From contig CANNCS010000022.1 in NCBI GenBank assembly GCA_947503115.1, positions 1 to 42,841 of the forward strand: a stretch of DNA of 42,841 nt, read 5' to 3'. This DNA comes from an uncultured Marivita sp. Lineage in GTDB: Bacteria; Pseudomonadota; Alphaproteobacteria; Rhodobacterales; Rhodobacteraceae. This document shows positions 17,941 to 25,883 of the stretch, one piece after another; positions within the stretch are counted from its first letter, which is position 1, and the number at the start of each line of letters is the position of its first letter. The position numbers were made by a program, and so were the translations under genes. The notes beneath the pieces were generated by a model. That model searched no databases. It was not told the DNA's origin and was given only the letters and a program-made list of their open reading frames with translations.

Positions 17941-18690
17941 ATGGACCAGAAATGCGCAATCGTGACCGGAGCCGCGCGCGGCATCGGATTGGCCACGGCG
18001 AAGATGTTTCTCGAACAGGGCTGGCGCGTTGCGCTGGTCGACTGCGACGCCAAGGAACTGGCCAAGCAGGATGGGACGGCCGACACGCTGTTGCTGCCGC
18101 TTGATGTGTCAAAACCGGAAGAGACCGAAGCGATGGTCGCCCGGACGCTGGATTGGTCGGGCCGCGTGGATGCCTTGGTCAACAATGCGGGTGTTGCGGA
18201 ATTCGGCCCGGTGGAAGAGACCGATTTCGACGGCTGGCGGCGGGTAATGGCAACCAATCTGGACGGGGTGTTCCTGTGCACGCAGGCGGCGACGCACGCG
18301 CTCAAGGACAGCAGTGGCAGCGTTGTAAACATCGGGTCGATCAGTGGTTTGCGCGCCTCGACACTGCGGGTGGCCTACGGCACTTCGAAGGCAGCTGTGA
18401 TCCATTTGACCAAGCAGCACGCGGCAGAACTGGGAGAATACGGCATCCGCGTGAACTGTGTGTGTCCCGGCCCGGTACGAACCAAACTGGCGATGGCGGT
18501 GCACACGCAAGATATCATCGACGCGTACCATGATGCGATCCCACTGAACCGCTACGGGTCGGAGAACGAGATCGCCGAGGTCATCACCTTCCTTTGCTCG
18601 GACAGGGCGTCCTATGTGACGGGCCAGGTCATCGCAGCGGATGGTGGGTTCGAGTCGACCGGAGTCGGTCTGCCAGCCCTACGGCAGTAA
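17941..18690 (+). CDS. Short-chain dehydrogenase/reductase
   Basis: A 249-residue classical SDR with the cofactor motif TGAARGIG, NNAG, the active-site Ser in IGSISG and YGTSK (Tyr, Lys). DCDAKE after beta-strand 2 starts with Asp, pointing to NAD rather than NADP. The ATG at 17941 was chosen because GGGGAGGA lies just upstream; the upstream in-frame ATG at 17908 lacks one. The substrate is unknown. It lies 68 bases after the UbiH-type gene on the same strand and could share its transcript. Confidence 0.85.
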   Translation: MDQKCAIVTGAARGIGLATAKMFLEQGWRVALVDCDAKELAKQDGTADTLLLPLDVSKPEETEAMVARTLDWSGRVDALVNNAGVAEFGPVEETDFDGWRRVMATNLDGVFLCTQAATHALKDSSGSVVNIGSISGLRASTLRVAYGTSKAAVIHLTKQHAAELGEYGIRVNCVCPGPVRTKLAMAVHTQDIIDAYHDAIPLNRYGSENEIAEVITFLCSDRASYVTGQVIAADGGFESTGVGLPALRQ

Positions 18691-18701
18691 GGGAATACGA
18701 T

Positions 18702-18741
18702 GCGGCGATGGATCGCCGCGTTTGCGTCATCGCAAACGCGG
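18702..18741. terminator. Two overlapping hairpins between convergent genes
   Basis: Hairpin A pairs GCGGCGAT (18702-18709) with ATCGCCGC (18712-18719). Hairpin B pairs CCGCGTTTGCG (18716-18726) with CGCAAACGCGG (18731-18741) around loop TCAT. They share 18716-18719, so only one can form at a time. They likely end transcription of the SDR and, from the other side, the DUF2125 gene. Confidence 0.55.
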
Positions 18742-18754
18742 TTCCTGACGTGGA

Positions 18755-20281
18755 TTATTGAATCCGCATTCCGTTGGCGAGAACATGTCCCTGATCATTG
18801 ATCGTCAACTTGGATTTGAGGCTGTCCGGCCCATCCCCCGGCACGGCGAACATGCTCATCATCATCCGAGCGCCCATCGCGTCTTCGTTGGTCAGCAGAC
18901 CCATCGCGATCAGCTTGTCGATCAGCCCATTTGCGCCATCCAGCGTGACATTGATCTCGCCATTCGGACGCGGGAAGCCACCGAACGTTTGCAGATCGTC
19001 ATTGTCAAAGGTGAAGGATCCCGACCCACCAAGCTTGGCCCCGGCCGCGTCGATGGTGAGGTTGTTCAATGTCAGCGCATTCAGCTCGCCTGGTGTTCCG
19101 CCTGTGGCCTCGAGCATGGCCACTTGTTCAGGATCAAAGAGGTTGAAGAACGGTGTGACCTGACCGGTGATATCCATCGCAATGGTAGCCGGATCACGAG
19201 GCAAGGCGGCACCCGGATCAAACACGTTCCAAAGCAGGTCTGACATTTCGAAACCGCCCAAGGTCAGGCCGAACGCCATATCTTGCGGCTCGTCGGCCTT
19301 TGCAATCGGTGCGGTGACGCGGAAGGCGCTTTCGGCCATACGCACATCGACCGGCAAGGGCATTTCAGGCCCGGACAATGTGAACGCCTGATCGGTCGCC
19401 TGCACGTCATAACGCAGAGCATTGGCGTCCATCGCGAACTCAAGCCGGACCGTGCCGGTCCTGGTGGTGCCGGAAGTCGTGCCTGCGGATTCGGTAGCGG
19501 CGAATTGCATCTCGCCATCCGTGTAGCCCATGGTACCACGCGCCGCGAAGCCACCAGCCGCGAGAGATTGTGGATCGTTCGGATCAAAGCCTTCGGGCAG
19601 AACCGTTGTGCTGGATACAAAAAGCCCGGCCATCGAACCGGACACCAACGCGGCATCATCTCCTTCGGGATCGTTGAAGGCAAAATCGTAGTGCGCCGAG
19701 GCTGCTTCGACGTTCTGGGTGAACTCTGTGCCTTCTGTCGTCGCGGTGACAGTGGTGCCCGCCACATCATCAAGCGTGAAATCGAATCGCGCCTCTTCGC
19801 GCGCCACTGGGGTGCCGTCGATCTCAAGTTCATCCAATGTGATCGAAAGCTGTGCTGCGCTGTAGGTGTAGGTCATATTGCCGGGTTCCCCCGAAGCCAC
19901 CAGTTCAAGCCCTTCGTTACCGTAGTTCAGCACCATCATGACAGCCTCTTCGCCTTCCGGGGCTGCATCGATGGTGATCGGCATAGAAGCCGGGAACGCC
20001 ATAGAGACCGAGCCATCGCCATTTTCGACCAAGTCGATGGACTCGAAGCTAATTTCCACGGTTGCGTTGTCTTCCGGCGCATCGAACCGCATGACGATAT
20101 CCGTCACATCAAGGCCGTTGCCCGTCGAAGTTTCAGTGGCCGTAATCGAATACCCAAAGCCTTGCAGGGCCTCCTCGAAACCATTCCACACCTGAGGGGC
20201 GGTGAGTTCGGCAAAGCTGGGCCCGCCCGTCAGAGCAAGGGCCAGCACGGAACACGAAGACAGACAGGCAAAACGGCGCAT
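18755..20281 (-). CDS. DUF2125-family exported protein
   Basis: A 508-residue protein with an N-terminal signal sequence (MRRFACLSSCSVLALALTGG, cut near SFA-E). The remainder is acidic and beta-rich with repeated strands, without recognisable catalytic motifs. Its pattern (APQVWNGFEEALQGFGYSI near the N-terminus, repeated MRFDAP- and GSMAGL-like strands) matches the DUF2125 proteins common in Rhodobacteraceae, whose function is not known. It probably resides in the periplasm or at the outer membrane. AGGAAA precedes the ATG. It stands alone, divergent from a second SDR gene. Confidence 0.75.
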   Translation of the reverse strand: MRRFACLSSCSVLALALTGGPSFAELTAPQVWNGFEEALQGFGYSITATETSTGNGLDVTDIVMRFDAPEDNATVEISFESIDLVENGDGSVSMAFPASMPITIDAAPEGEEAVMMVLNYGNEGLELVASGEPGNMTYTYSAAQLSITLDELEIDGTPVAREEARFDFTLDDVAGTTVTATTEGTEFTQNVEAASAHYDFAFNDPEGDDAALVSGSMAGLFVSSTTVLPEGFDPNDPQSLAAGGFAARGTMGYTDGEMQFAATESAGTTSGTTRTGTVRLEFAMDANALRYDVQATDQAFTLSGPEMPLPVDVRMAESAFRVTAPIAKADEPQDMAFGLTLGGFEMSDLLWNVFDPGAALPRDPATIAMDITGQVTPFFNLFDPEQVAMLEATGGTPGELNALTLNNLTIDAAGAKLGGSGSFTFDNDDLQTFGGFPRPNGEINVTLDGANGLIDKLIAMGLLTNEDAMGARMMMSMFAVPGDGPDSLKSKLTINDQGHVLANGMRIQ

Positions 20282-20406
20282 GGTGGTTTCCTAAACAATC
20301 AAATTCCCAGCGCCAGCTTCGACTTCCTGCCCGACAGGGTCAAGTGGGTGGACCCCGCTTCATGTCCGAAGTAGCACTGCTGTGAATGCATAAGGGAGGC
20401 TTCCTC

Positions 20407-21159
20407 ATGATTGACCTAACCGGACGTACCGTTCTCATCACCGGGGCCAGCCGTGGCATCGGTGCCGAGGCTGCGCGGGTTTTTGCTGAAGCCGGGGCAA
20501 ATGTCGCGCTGGTTGCGCGGTCAGCGGACAGCATCGCTGATCTGGCGGGTGAAATCGGCAAAAAGGCGGTCGCCATTCCCTGCGACATCAGCCGATATTG
20601 GGAAGTGGAACAGGCGGTCGAAAACTGTGTTACAGCCTTTGGCGGGCTGGACATCCTGATCAACAACGCGGGCGTGATCGAACCCATTTCCCGCATGTCA
20701 GACGCGGATCCCGAAGGCTGGGGCCAGGTGATCGACATTAACCTCAAAGGCGTGTTCCACGGTATGCGCGCGGCATTGCCGGTGATGGAGAACGCTGGTG
20801 GCGGCACCGTTCTGACCATCAGTTCTGGTGCGGCCCACAATGCAATCGAGGCTTGGTCGCATTACTGCGCATCCAAGGCCGGGGCTGCGATGATGACCAT
20901 GTGTTTGCACAAGGAAATGGGCGATAAGGGCATTCGCGCGATGGGCCTGTCGCCGGGCACTGTCGCCACGCAAATGCAACGCGAGATCAAGGCGAGCGGG
21001 ATCAACCCGGTAAGCCAGTTGGACTGGTCTGATCACATCCCGGCAGATTGGCCTGCCAAGGCGTTGTTGTGGATGTGTGGACCCGAGTCAGATGCCTATC
21101 TGGGCGAGGAAATCTCGCTTCGGGATGAGGACATTCGCAAGAAGGTGGGACTGATATGA
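20407..21159 (+). CDS. Short-chain dehydrogenase/reductase (second)
   Basis: A 250-residue classical SDR with TGASRGIG, NNAG, Ser in ISSGAA, and YCASKAG as the catalytic Tyr-Lys pair. VARSAD after beta-strand 2 lacks the acidic residue and has Arg, which favours NADP. The C-terminus is unusual for the family (DAYLGEEISLRDEDIRKKVG). The ATG at 20407 has AAGGGAGG upstream; the earlier ATG at 20386 does not. It overlaps the crotonase gene by 4 bases (ATGA), so the two are coupled and may act on related acyl substrates. Confidence 0.85.
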   Translation: MIDLTGRTVLITGASRGIGAEAARVFAEAGANVALVARSADSIADLAGEIGKKAVAIPCDISRYWEVEQAVENCVTAFGGLDILINNAGVIEPISRMSDADPEGWGQVIDINLKGVFHGMRAALPVMENAGGGTVLTISSGAAHNAIEAWSHYCASKAGAAMMTMCLHKEMGDKGIRAMGLSPGTVATQMQREIKASGINPVSQLDWSDHIPADWPAKALLWMCGPESDAYLGEEISLRDEDIRKKVGLI

Positions 21160-21776
21160 TCGAAGTTCAGAATGATGGCACATTGTGTGTGCTGACGATC
21201 AACCGCCCGGACAAAGCCAATTCGCTGACCGGCGAGATGCTGGAAGCCCTGTGTGTCGGAGTCGAAGAGGCCCGCAGCGCACGGGCCATCCTGTTGACCG
21301 GCGTGGGTAAGGTTTTTTCCGCCGGGGCTGATCTTGAGGCGGCCAAGGCCGGGCTCGCGCTGAGCCCGTTGTGGGAACGGCTGTCGGGCGCGATTGCACG
21401 GCATCCGGGCCTGACAATCGCCGCGTTGAATGGCACGGTTGCCGGAGGCGCGATGGGCATGGTTCTGGCTTGTGATCTACGCATCGCCGTTCCGGGCACC
21501 AAGGCATTCTATCCGGTGATGAAATTAGGCTTCCTGCCGCAACCGTCCGATCCCGCACGTCTATCGGCACTTGTCGGACCATCGCGGGCCAAGTTGATCC
21601 TGATGGCGGGACAGAAGATTCCAACCGAGGACGCGCTGATGTGGGGACTCATTGATGAGATCGTAGCGCCTGACGCGCTGATCGAGCGCGCCAAGGTTTT
21701 GACCGAAGATGTTTGCGGTGCAACTGCTGAGCATGCCCGCGCCATCAAGGGGCTGATCGCGCAAAGTTTGCCCTAA
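21156..21776 (+). CDS. Crotonase-fold protein, short, without the hydratase glutamates
   Basis: A 206-residue enoyl-CoA hydratase/isomerase-family protein. The CoA and oxyanion-hole elements are present (VFSAGADL and GTVAGGAMGMVLACDLRIA). Against the remembered rat mitochondrial hydratase sequence, the positions of the two catalytic glutamates carry Val (in YPVMKLG) and Leu (in SRAKLILMAG). The protein also lacks about 50 C-terminal residues of the typical 255-260. It may therefore be a different crotonase-fold activity (isomerase, thioesterase or lyase) rather than a hydratase. Translationally coupled to the upstream SDR. Confidence 0.8.
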   Translation: MIEVQNDGTLCVLTINRPDKANSLTGEMLEALCVGVEEARSARAILLTGVGKVFSAGADLEAAKAGLALSPLWERLSGAIARHPGLTIAALNGTVAGGAMGMVLACDLRIAVPGTKAFYPVMKLGFLPQPSDPARLSALVGPSRAKLILMAGQKIPTEDALMWGLIDEIVAPDALIERAKVLTEDVCGATAEHARAIKGLIAQSLP

Positions 21777-21781
21777 TCGTC

Positions 21782-21809
21782 TTGACCCGACCAAGCGGCC
21801 CCTTAACGT
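21782..21809 (+). promoter_or_regulatory. Possible promoter of the DUF4170-KdtA-like-lpxK operon
   Basis: TTGACC (21782-21787) matches the -35 consensus at five of six positions; TAACGT (21804-21809), 16 bases on, is a weak -10 box. It lies between the crotonase stop and the DUF4170 ATG, where an operon promoter would be expected. Confidence 0.35.
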
Positions 21810-21840
21810 TGGCCGCACCGCAGCAAGGAAGGAACGCCCC

Positions 21841-22077
21841 ATGGCCCAGCATCTTCACATCGTCTTTGGCGGAGAACTGGTGACGCCTTCGGAAAACGTG
21901 TTCAAAGACCCCGAAAACATCCATGTCGTCGGCATCTTTGCTGATCGCAAATCCGCTTACGACGCATGGAAAACCGAAGCGCAACGCTCCGTGGACAATG
22001 CGCACATGCGTTATTTCCTGGGGGATTTGCAGCAATTGATGGACGCCAGCACCCAAGCGCCCGAGGCGCAGGACTGA
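21841..22077 (+). CDS. DUF4170 family protein
   Basis: A 78-residue soluble protein with the pattern LHIVFGGELVTP, IHVVGIFADRKSAYDAWKTEAQRSVDNAHMRYF, typical of DUF4170. Its function is unknown, but it recurs upstream of the Kdo transferase and lpxK in alphaproteobacteria, which suggests a link to LPS synthesis. AAGGAAGGA precedes the ATG. It ends 4 bases before the KdtA-like gene. Confidence 0.82.
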   Translation: MAQHLHIVFGGELVTPSENVFKDPENIHVVGIFADRKSAYDAWKTEAQRSVDNAHMRYFLGDLQQLMDASTQAPEAQD

Positions 22078-22081
22078 CCAT

Positions 22082-23308
22082 TTGGCGCGCAGACCATTCA
22101 GTCTGACCGCCTATCTGGCGCTGGCGCGGGGGTCGGATCGCCTGACCGCAGAAGCCGCGCAATGGCCCGCCCGCCCAAGCGGAGCTGTCCTGTGGTTGCA
22201 CAGCGACACGCGCACGCGCCTTGAAACGCTTCTGACGCTGATAAAGCGCCTACATCTACAGCGCGACGACTTTTCTCTATTACTGACCTGTGAGTCGATC
22301 TCGAATGATCGGCTTGTGATCGACGGTTACCCGGTCAGCGCACCACCTGCCGAAACTCTGAGTGATGTGCATCGTTTTTTGGACCATTGGCGACCCGACA
22401 TCCTTGTCTGGGCTGGCAACGGCCTGCGTCCCGCATTGCTTCACGAGGCAGCAAGCATGGGCACGCATCTGCTTTTGGCCGACGCCGCCGATGCGCCGTG
22501 GCGGCAGCCATCCAAGCGGTTTTTGCCCGATGCCTCGGCGGGAGCGCTGAGCCTGTTTCACAACATCCTAGCCCAAGACAAGAAGGCGGCGCTCCGAATG
22601 CGGCGGCTTGGTGTGGCGGATGACCGGCTCGAAGTGGCCTCGCCGCTGGAACCAGAGGTCTTTCCCTTGAGTAGCCACGACGGCTTGCATGAAGAACTCA
22701 CCGCTATCCTAGCGGGCCGCCCTGTCTGGCTTGGCGCATATATCCAGCGCGACGAAGCCGATGCGGTCCTGCGCGCGCACCGGCGCGCGGCGCGACTGGC
22801 GCATCGATTGCTCTTGGTCTTCGTTCCAGCCGAAGCCGAAGATGAACAATTCATCGCAGAACAGTGTCTTGAGATCGGCCTGCGTCTGGCACGGTGGGAA
22901 AACGGCGATATGCCGGATGAGAACACGCAAGTCTTGCTGGTGAGCGACGACAGCGAGTTGGGGCTATGGTATCGCCTGTCGCCGCTGTGTTTTCTTGGCG
23001 GATCGCTGGCTGGAAAGACCGGAGGACAATCCCCGATGATGGCTGCCGCACTGGGATCTGCAATCCTGTATGGCCCAAATGTCGGGCGCCACCTTGAATC
23101 GTATTCGCGCCTTGTGGCGGCAGGAGCGGCGCGGATCGTAAAAGACATGGAATCTCTGAGTGCAGCCGTATCGCACCTGATCGCACCCGACCGAGCGGCG
23201 GCGATGGCACACGCAGGTTGGAACGTGGTTTCGGCGGGTGCGGAAACCGCTGATCTGATGCTTAGCCAGGTCAACGAATGGCTCGATTCACTGGAGGGGG
23301 TACGATGA
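22082..23308 (+). CDS. KdtA/WaaA-like glycosyltransferase (Kdo transferase family, divergent)
   Basis: A 408-residue protein starting with TTG at 22082, preceded by AGGA and fitting the gap after DUF4170. Its position before lpxK and its overall pattern (LILVWAGN-like WRPDILVWAG, ILAQDKKAALRMRRLGV, YRLSPLCFLGGSL) place it in the GT30 Kdo transferase family. However, the N-terminal segment reads LWLHSDTRTRLETL instead of the usual WxHxxSxGE, so the catalytic Glu is absent. The C-terminal GGHNPLEPA motif is also altered, to GGQSPMMAAAL. It may be an inactive or re-purposed paralogue, or a lineage-specific form. Its stop overlaps the lpxK start. Confidence 0.72.
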   Translation: MARRPFSLTAYLALARGSDRLTAEAAQWPARPSGAVLWLHSDTRTRLETLLTLIKRLHLQRDDFSLLLTCESISNDRLVIDGYPVSAPPAETLSDVHRFLDHWRPDILVWAGNGLRPALLHEAASMGTHLLLADAADAPWRQPSKRFLPDASAGALSLFHNILAQDKKAALRMRRLGVADDRLEVASPLEPEVFPLSSHDGLHEELTAILAGRPVWLGAYIQRDEADAVLRAHRRAARLAHRLLLVFVPAEAEDEQFIAEQCLEIGLRLARWENGDMPDENTQVLLVSDDSELGLWYRLSPLCFLGGSLAGKTGGQSPMMAAALGSAILYGPNVGRHLESYSRLVAAGAARIVKDMESLSAAVSHLIAPDRAAAMAHAGWNVVSAGAETADLMLSQVNEWLDSLEGVR

Positions 23309-24297
23309 GGCCACCCGCTTTCTGGAATGCGCCACCCGACAAGCCGGGCGTTTGGTCCCAGCTCTTGTCACCTTTGGGTGCGCTCTATGCCGCTTTGACA
23401 GCGCGTCGATTGGCCAAGGGCAGACCGATCCATGTGCGGGTACCAGTTATCTGCGTCGGCAATGTGAATGCCGGTGGCACCGGAAAAACACCGACGGTTA
23501 TTGCACTCATGCAGATGCTTAATGATCTGGGGAAAACGGTGCATGTCGTGTCGCGCGGCTATGGCGGATCACTTGAAGGCCCAGTTCAGGTTGATCCACG
23601 AAACCACGGTGCAGCGCAGGTCGGCGACGAGCCGCTCTTGCTGGCTGCGTTTGGTAAGGTCTGGGTTGCCAAGGACAGAGCACAGGGCGCTCTATCTGCC
23701 GAATTGGCCGGGGCGGACGTGGTTTTGATGGATGATGGGTTGCAGAACCCAGGCGTTGCAAAAGACCTGTCACTGATCGTGGTAGACGCATCGCAGGGCT
23801 TTGGGAATGGGCGTTGCATCCCTGCCGGACCTTTGCGCGAACCGGTCGCTGCCGCAATGGCGCGCGCCGATCTTGTGTTGTCCATTGGCCCAGAAGACAC
23901 GCAGACGCAGTTCGCCCGGACATGGGACAAACAAATCACCCTCCCCCACCTTTCCGGATACCTGTTGCCTTTGCAAACCGGGATGGATTGGGAAGGGTTG
24001 CGTTGTCTCGCGTTTGCCGGGATCGGACACCCAGAGAAATTCTTTCGTACTCTGCGCGAGCTTGGGACGGAACTTGTAGAAACGCGTGCTCTGGAAGATC
24101 ATCAACCTCTGACCCAAGCCCTTTTGACGCGGTTGGAGAAAGATGCGCAAACGGCTCGTGCGCAGTTGGTGACAACGGAAAAAGACGCGGTGCGCCTGCC
24201 GCAAAGTTATCGCATGAAAGTACTGACGGTGCCCGTGCGGCTGGTCATTCCCGACAATGCTGTTTTGAAACAAGCCCTAAATGCGCTGTTCGACTGA
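23305..24297 (+). CDS. lpxK: Tetraacyldisaccharide 4'-kinase
   Basis: Phosphorylates the 4' position of the lipid A disaccharide at the inner membrane. The 330-residue protein has the LpxK pattern: an N-terminal hydrophobic helix (LLSPLGALYAALTARRLA), VPVICVGNVNAGGTGKTP with the P-loop at 52-63, VSRGYGG, DEPLLLA, LMDDGLQNP, and the C-terminal VTTEKDAVRLP. The ATG at 23305 overlaps the preceding stop (ATGA). It is the last gene of the lipid A operon and ends 3 bases before the convergent amidohydrolase gene. Confidence 0.95.
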   Translation: MRPPAFWNAPPDKPGVWSQLLSPLGALYAALTARRLAKGRPIHVRVPVICVGNVNAGGTGKTPTVIALMQMLNDLGKTVHVVSRGYGGSLEGPVQVDPRNHGAAQVGDEPLLLAAFGKVWVAKDRAQGALSAELAGADVVLMDDGLQNPGVAKDLSLIVVDASQGFGNGRCIPAGPLREPVAAAMARADLVLSIGPEDTQTQFARTWDKQITLPHLSGYLLPLQTGMDWEGLRCLAFAGIGHPEKFFRTLRELGTELVETRALEDHQPLTQALLTRLEKDAQTARAQLVTTEKDAVRLPQSYRMKVLTVPVRLVIPDNAVLKQALNALFD

Positions 24298-24300
24298 TTT

Positions 24301-25164
24301 TTATTCCGCCGCGAGGGGCATATCGTCCGCCTGCCCTGTTGCAGCGATCTCGGCGATGACGCTGCGGAGGAGTTTGCGGAAGTTGTGGAAATTCGCGTTT
24401 GGCCGGACAGCACGTTCGTCCATGTAGATCGACCGGTCGATCTCGATCTGGACCGCGTGTTGATTGCGGGACGGGCGACCATAGGCCTGCGTTATATAAG
24501 CCCCAGCGAAGGGCGTGTTGCGCGCCACGATCAGCCCGGCATCGGTGAACGCCGCTTCGATCTGGTCAACGACTGTCGGGCTGGCAGACGCACCAAACCT
24601 GTCACCGAGCACGATCTGCGGTCGCCGAGCTGTGGATTTGGCAACGCCATCCAGTGCTTCATGCGGCATCGAGTGACAGTCGACCAGAATCGCCTCTCCA
24701 AAGCGGGCATGTGCCTGCTGCATCAAGTTACGCAATTGGGAATGGTATGGGTGCCAGAACTGCGCGATGCGGCGTTCCGCCTCGGCCAACGGCAGTTTTC
24801 CTTGATAGATCGGGCGACCATTTGCCACGACGCGCGGTACAACACCAAGGCCCGATGCAACGCGTGGATTGTGGGTCTGACGCCGCACCCCTTCGATCAG
24901 CGCGGGATCCAGTTCTTCGGCAGAGCGATTGAGATCGATGTAAGCGCGCGGTGCGCCTGCCTTGATAAAGGTCGCGCCGAATTGCGGCGCACAATCGAAC
25001 AGACGATCAACAAATGCATCTTCCGAAGACCGGATCGTCACATCGTCCAAAGCGGTGTAGCGCAGGAAATTCCAACTGTAGTCACGGCCGGAATGAGGCG
25101 ACGCAAACACCACTCGTGAGGTGTGCGCTTCTGGCTGAACAAGATGGTACGCGACTTTGGGCAT
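24301..25164 (-). CDS. N-formylglutamate amidohydrolase family protein
   Basis: A 287-residue member of the N-formylglutamate amidohydrolase family, zinc-type hydrolases that release formate and glutamate at the end of histidine breakdown. Visible motifs are FASPHSGRDY, DLNRSAEELDP, VDCHSMP, and RNTPFAGAYITQAYGRP followed by HAVQIEIDRSIYM. No other histidine-catabolic genes are nearby, so the true substrate may be another N-acyl amino acid. GGAGA precedes the ATG at 25164; the in-frame start at 25254 would run through promoter-like sequence. Confidence 0.85.
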   Translation of the reverse strand: MPKVAYHLVQPEAHTSRVVFASPHSGRDYSWNFLRYTALDDVTIRSSEDAFVDRLFDCAPQFGATFIKAGAPRAYIDLNRSAEELDPALIEGVRRQTHNPRVASGLGVVPRVVANGRPIYQGKLPLAEAERRIAQFWHPYHSQLRNLMQQAHARFGEAILVDCHSMPHEALDGVAKSTARRPQIVLGDRFGASASPTVVDQIEAAFTDAGLIVARNTPFAGAYITQAYGRPSRNQHAVQIEIDRSIYMDERAVRPNANFHNFRKLLRSVIAEIAATGQADDMPLAAE

Positions 25165-25216
25165 ATGCTCTCCGTATGTCCTATACATAGACCGATTTTT
25201 TCTATGACCAAAGCCC

Positions 25217-25245
25217 TTGATCCCCGCTACGACTCCTTTTATAGA
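25217..25245 (+). promoter_or_regulatory. Predicted promoter of tRNA-Val (and possibly rpmJ)
   Basis: TTGATC (25217-25222) and TATAGA (25240-25245) are separated by 17 bases. Transcription would start near 25252, about 60 bases before the tRNA. Confidence 0.5.
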
Positions 25246-25310
25246 CCGCTCCACCGGCGCGACTTCACGCGCCCCTTTTATTTGGGGTACGTGAATCGAG
25301 TCGGTTTAAA

Positions 25311-25385
25311 GGGCGATTAGCTCAGTGGTAGAGCACTTCGTTGACATCGAAGGGGTCACAAGTTCGAACCTTGTATCGCCCACCA
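25311..25385 (+). tRNA. tRNA-Val (anticodon GAC)
   Basis: The full cloverleaf can be drawn. The acceptor stem GGGCGAT pairs with ATCGCCC. The D arm is GCTCAGTGGTAGAGC, and the anticodon stem CTTCG/CGAAG encloses loop TTGACAT with anticodon GAC. The T arm is ACAAG-TTCGAAC-CTTGT. Discriminator A and an encoded CCA end at 25385. Confidence 0.95.
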
Positions 25386-25467
25386 TTGAATTCGCCGTCT
25401 TGGGCTTAGGCTCGGGGCACCCGCAACCACCAAGGCGCTCGCGCGCCGCGATAAGAGGAGAGACCAA

Positions 25468-25593
25468 ATGAAGGTCAAGAACTCGCTTCGTTCGCTGAAG
25501 AACCGCCATCGCGACTGCCGCGTTGTGCGCCGCAAGGGCCGCGTCTACGTCATCAACAAGACGCAGCGCCGGTTCAAAGCCCGTCAGGGCTAA
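25468..25593 (+). CDS. rpmJ: Ribosomal protein L36 (bL36), zinc-free type
   Basis: A 41-residue basic protein starting [17 protein letters not shown] and ending RRFKARQG, the standard alphaproteobacterial L36 of the large ribosomal subunit. It has a single cysteine (C17), so the CxxC zinc ribbon of the classic form is missing, as in the YkgO-type paralogue. GAGGAG lies about nine bases before the ATG. It sits 82 bases after tRNA-Val and ends at a strong terminator. Confidence 0.95.
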   Translation: MKVKNSLRSLKNRHRDCRVVRRKGRVYVINKTQRRFKARQG

Positions 25594-25614
25594 GCGGAAA
25601 CCGCAGTTATTGCG

Positions 25615-25650
25615 AAAAAGCCGTCCTTTGGGGCGGCTTTTTTGTTTTTT
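25615..25650 (+). terminator. Strong rho-independent terminator after rpmJ
   Basis: AAAAAGCCGTCC (25615-25626) pairs with GGGCGGCTTTTT (25631-25642, one G-U pair) around loop TTTG. Two T-runs follow (TTTTTTGTTTTTT). Confidence 0.85.
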
Positions 25651-25883
25651 GGAACACAGCGGCTTTGACGCCACCATTAACAGATCGGTTTCCACACCAC
25701 TGTGAGTTGTCATGCTTCCTTAACTGGCTGGGTTATCGAAAAAGTCTCGAAATCAAGGCGGTCTAACGATACGACTATACCAGCAACCCGAACGCAAATC
25801 GGAATGGGGCAATACGGTCGTTGAGACTCAAGGTAACTTCAGATCCCAGCGACCTGTTTTTCGCGCCCAGTTTGAGTTCGAAA

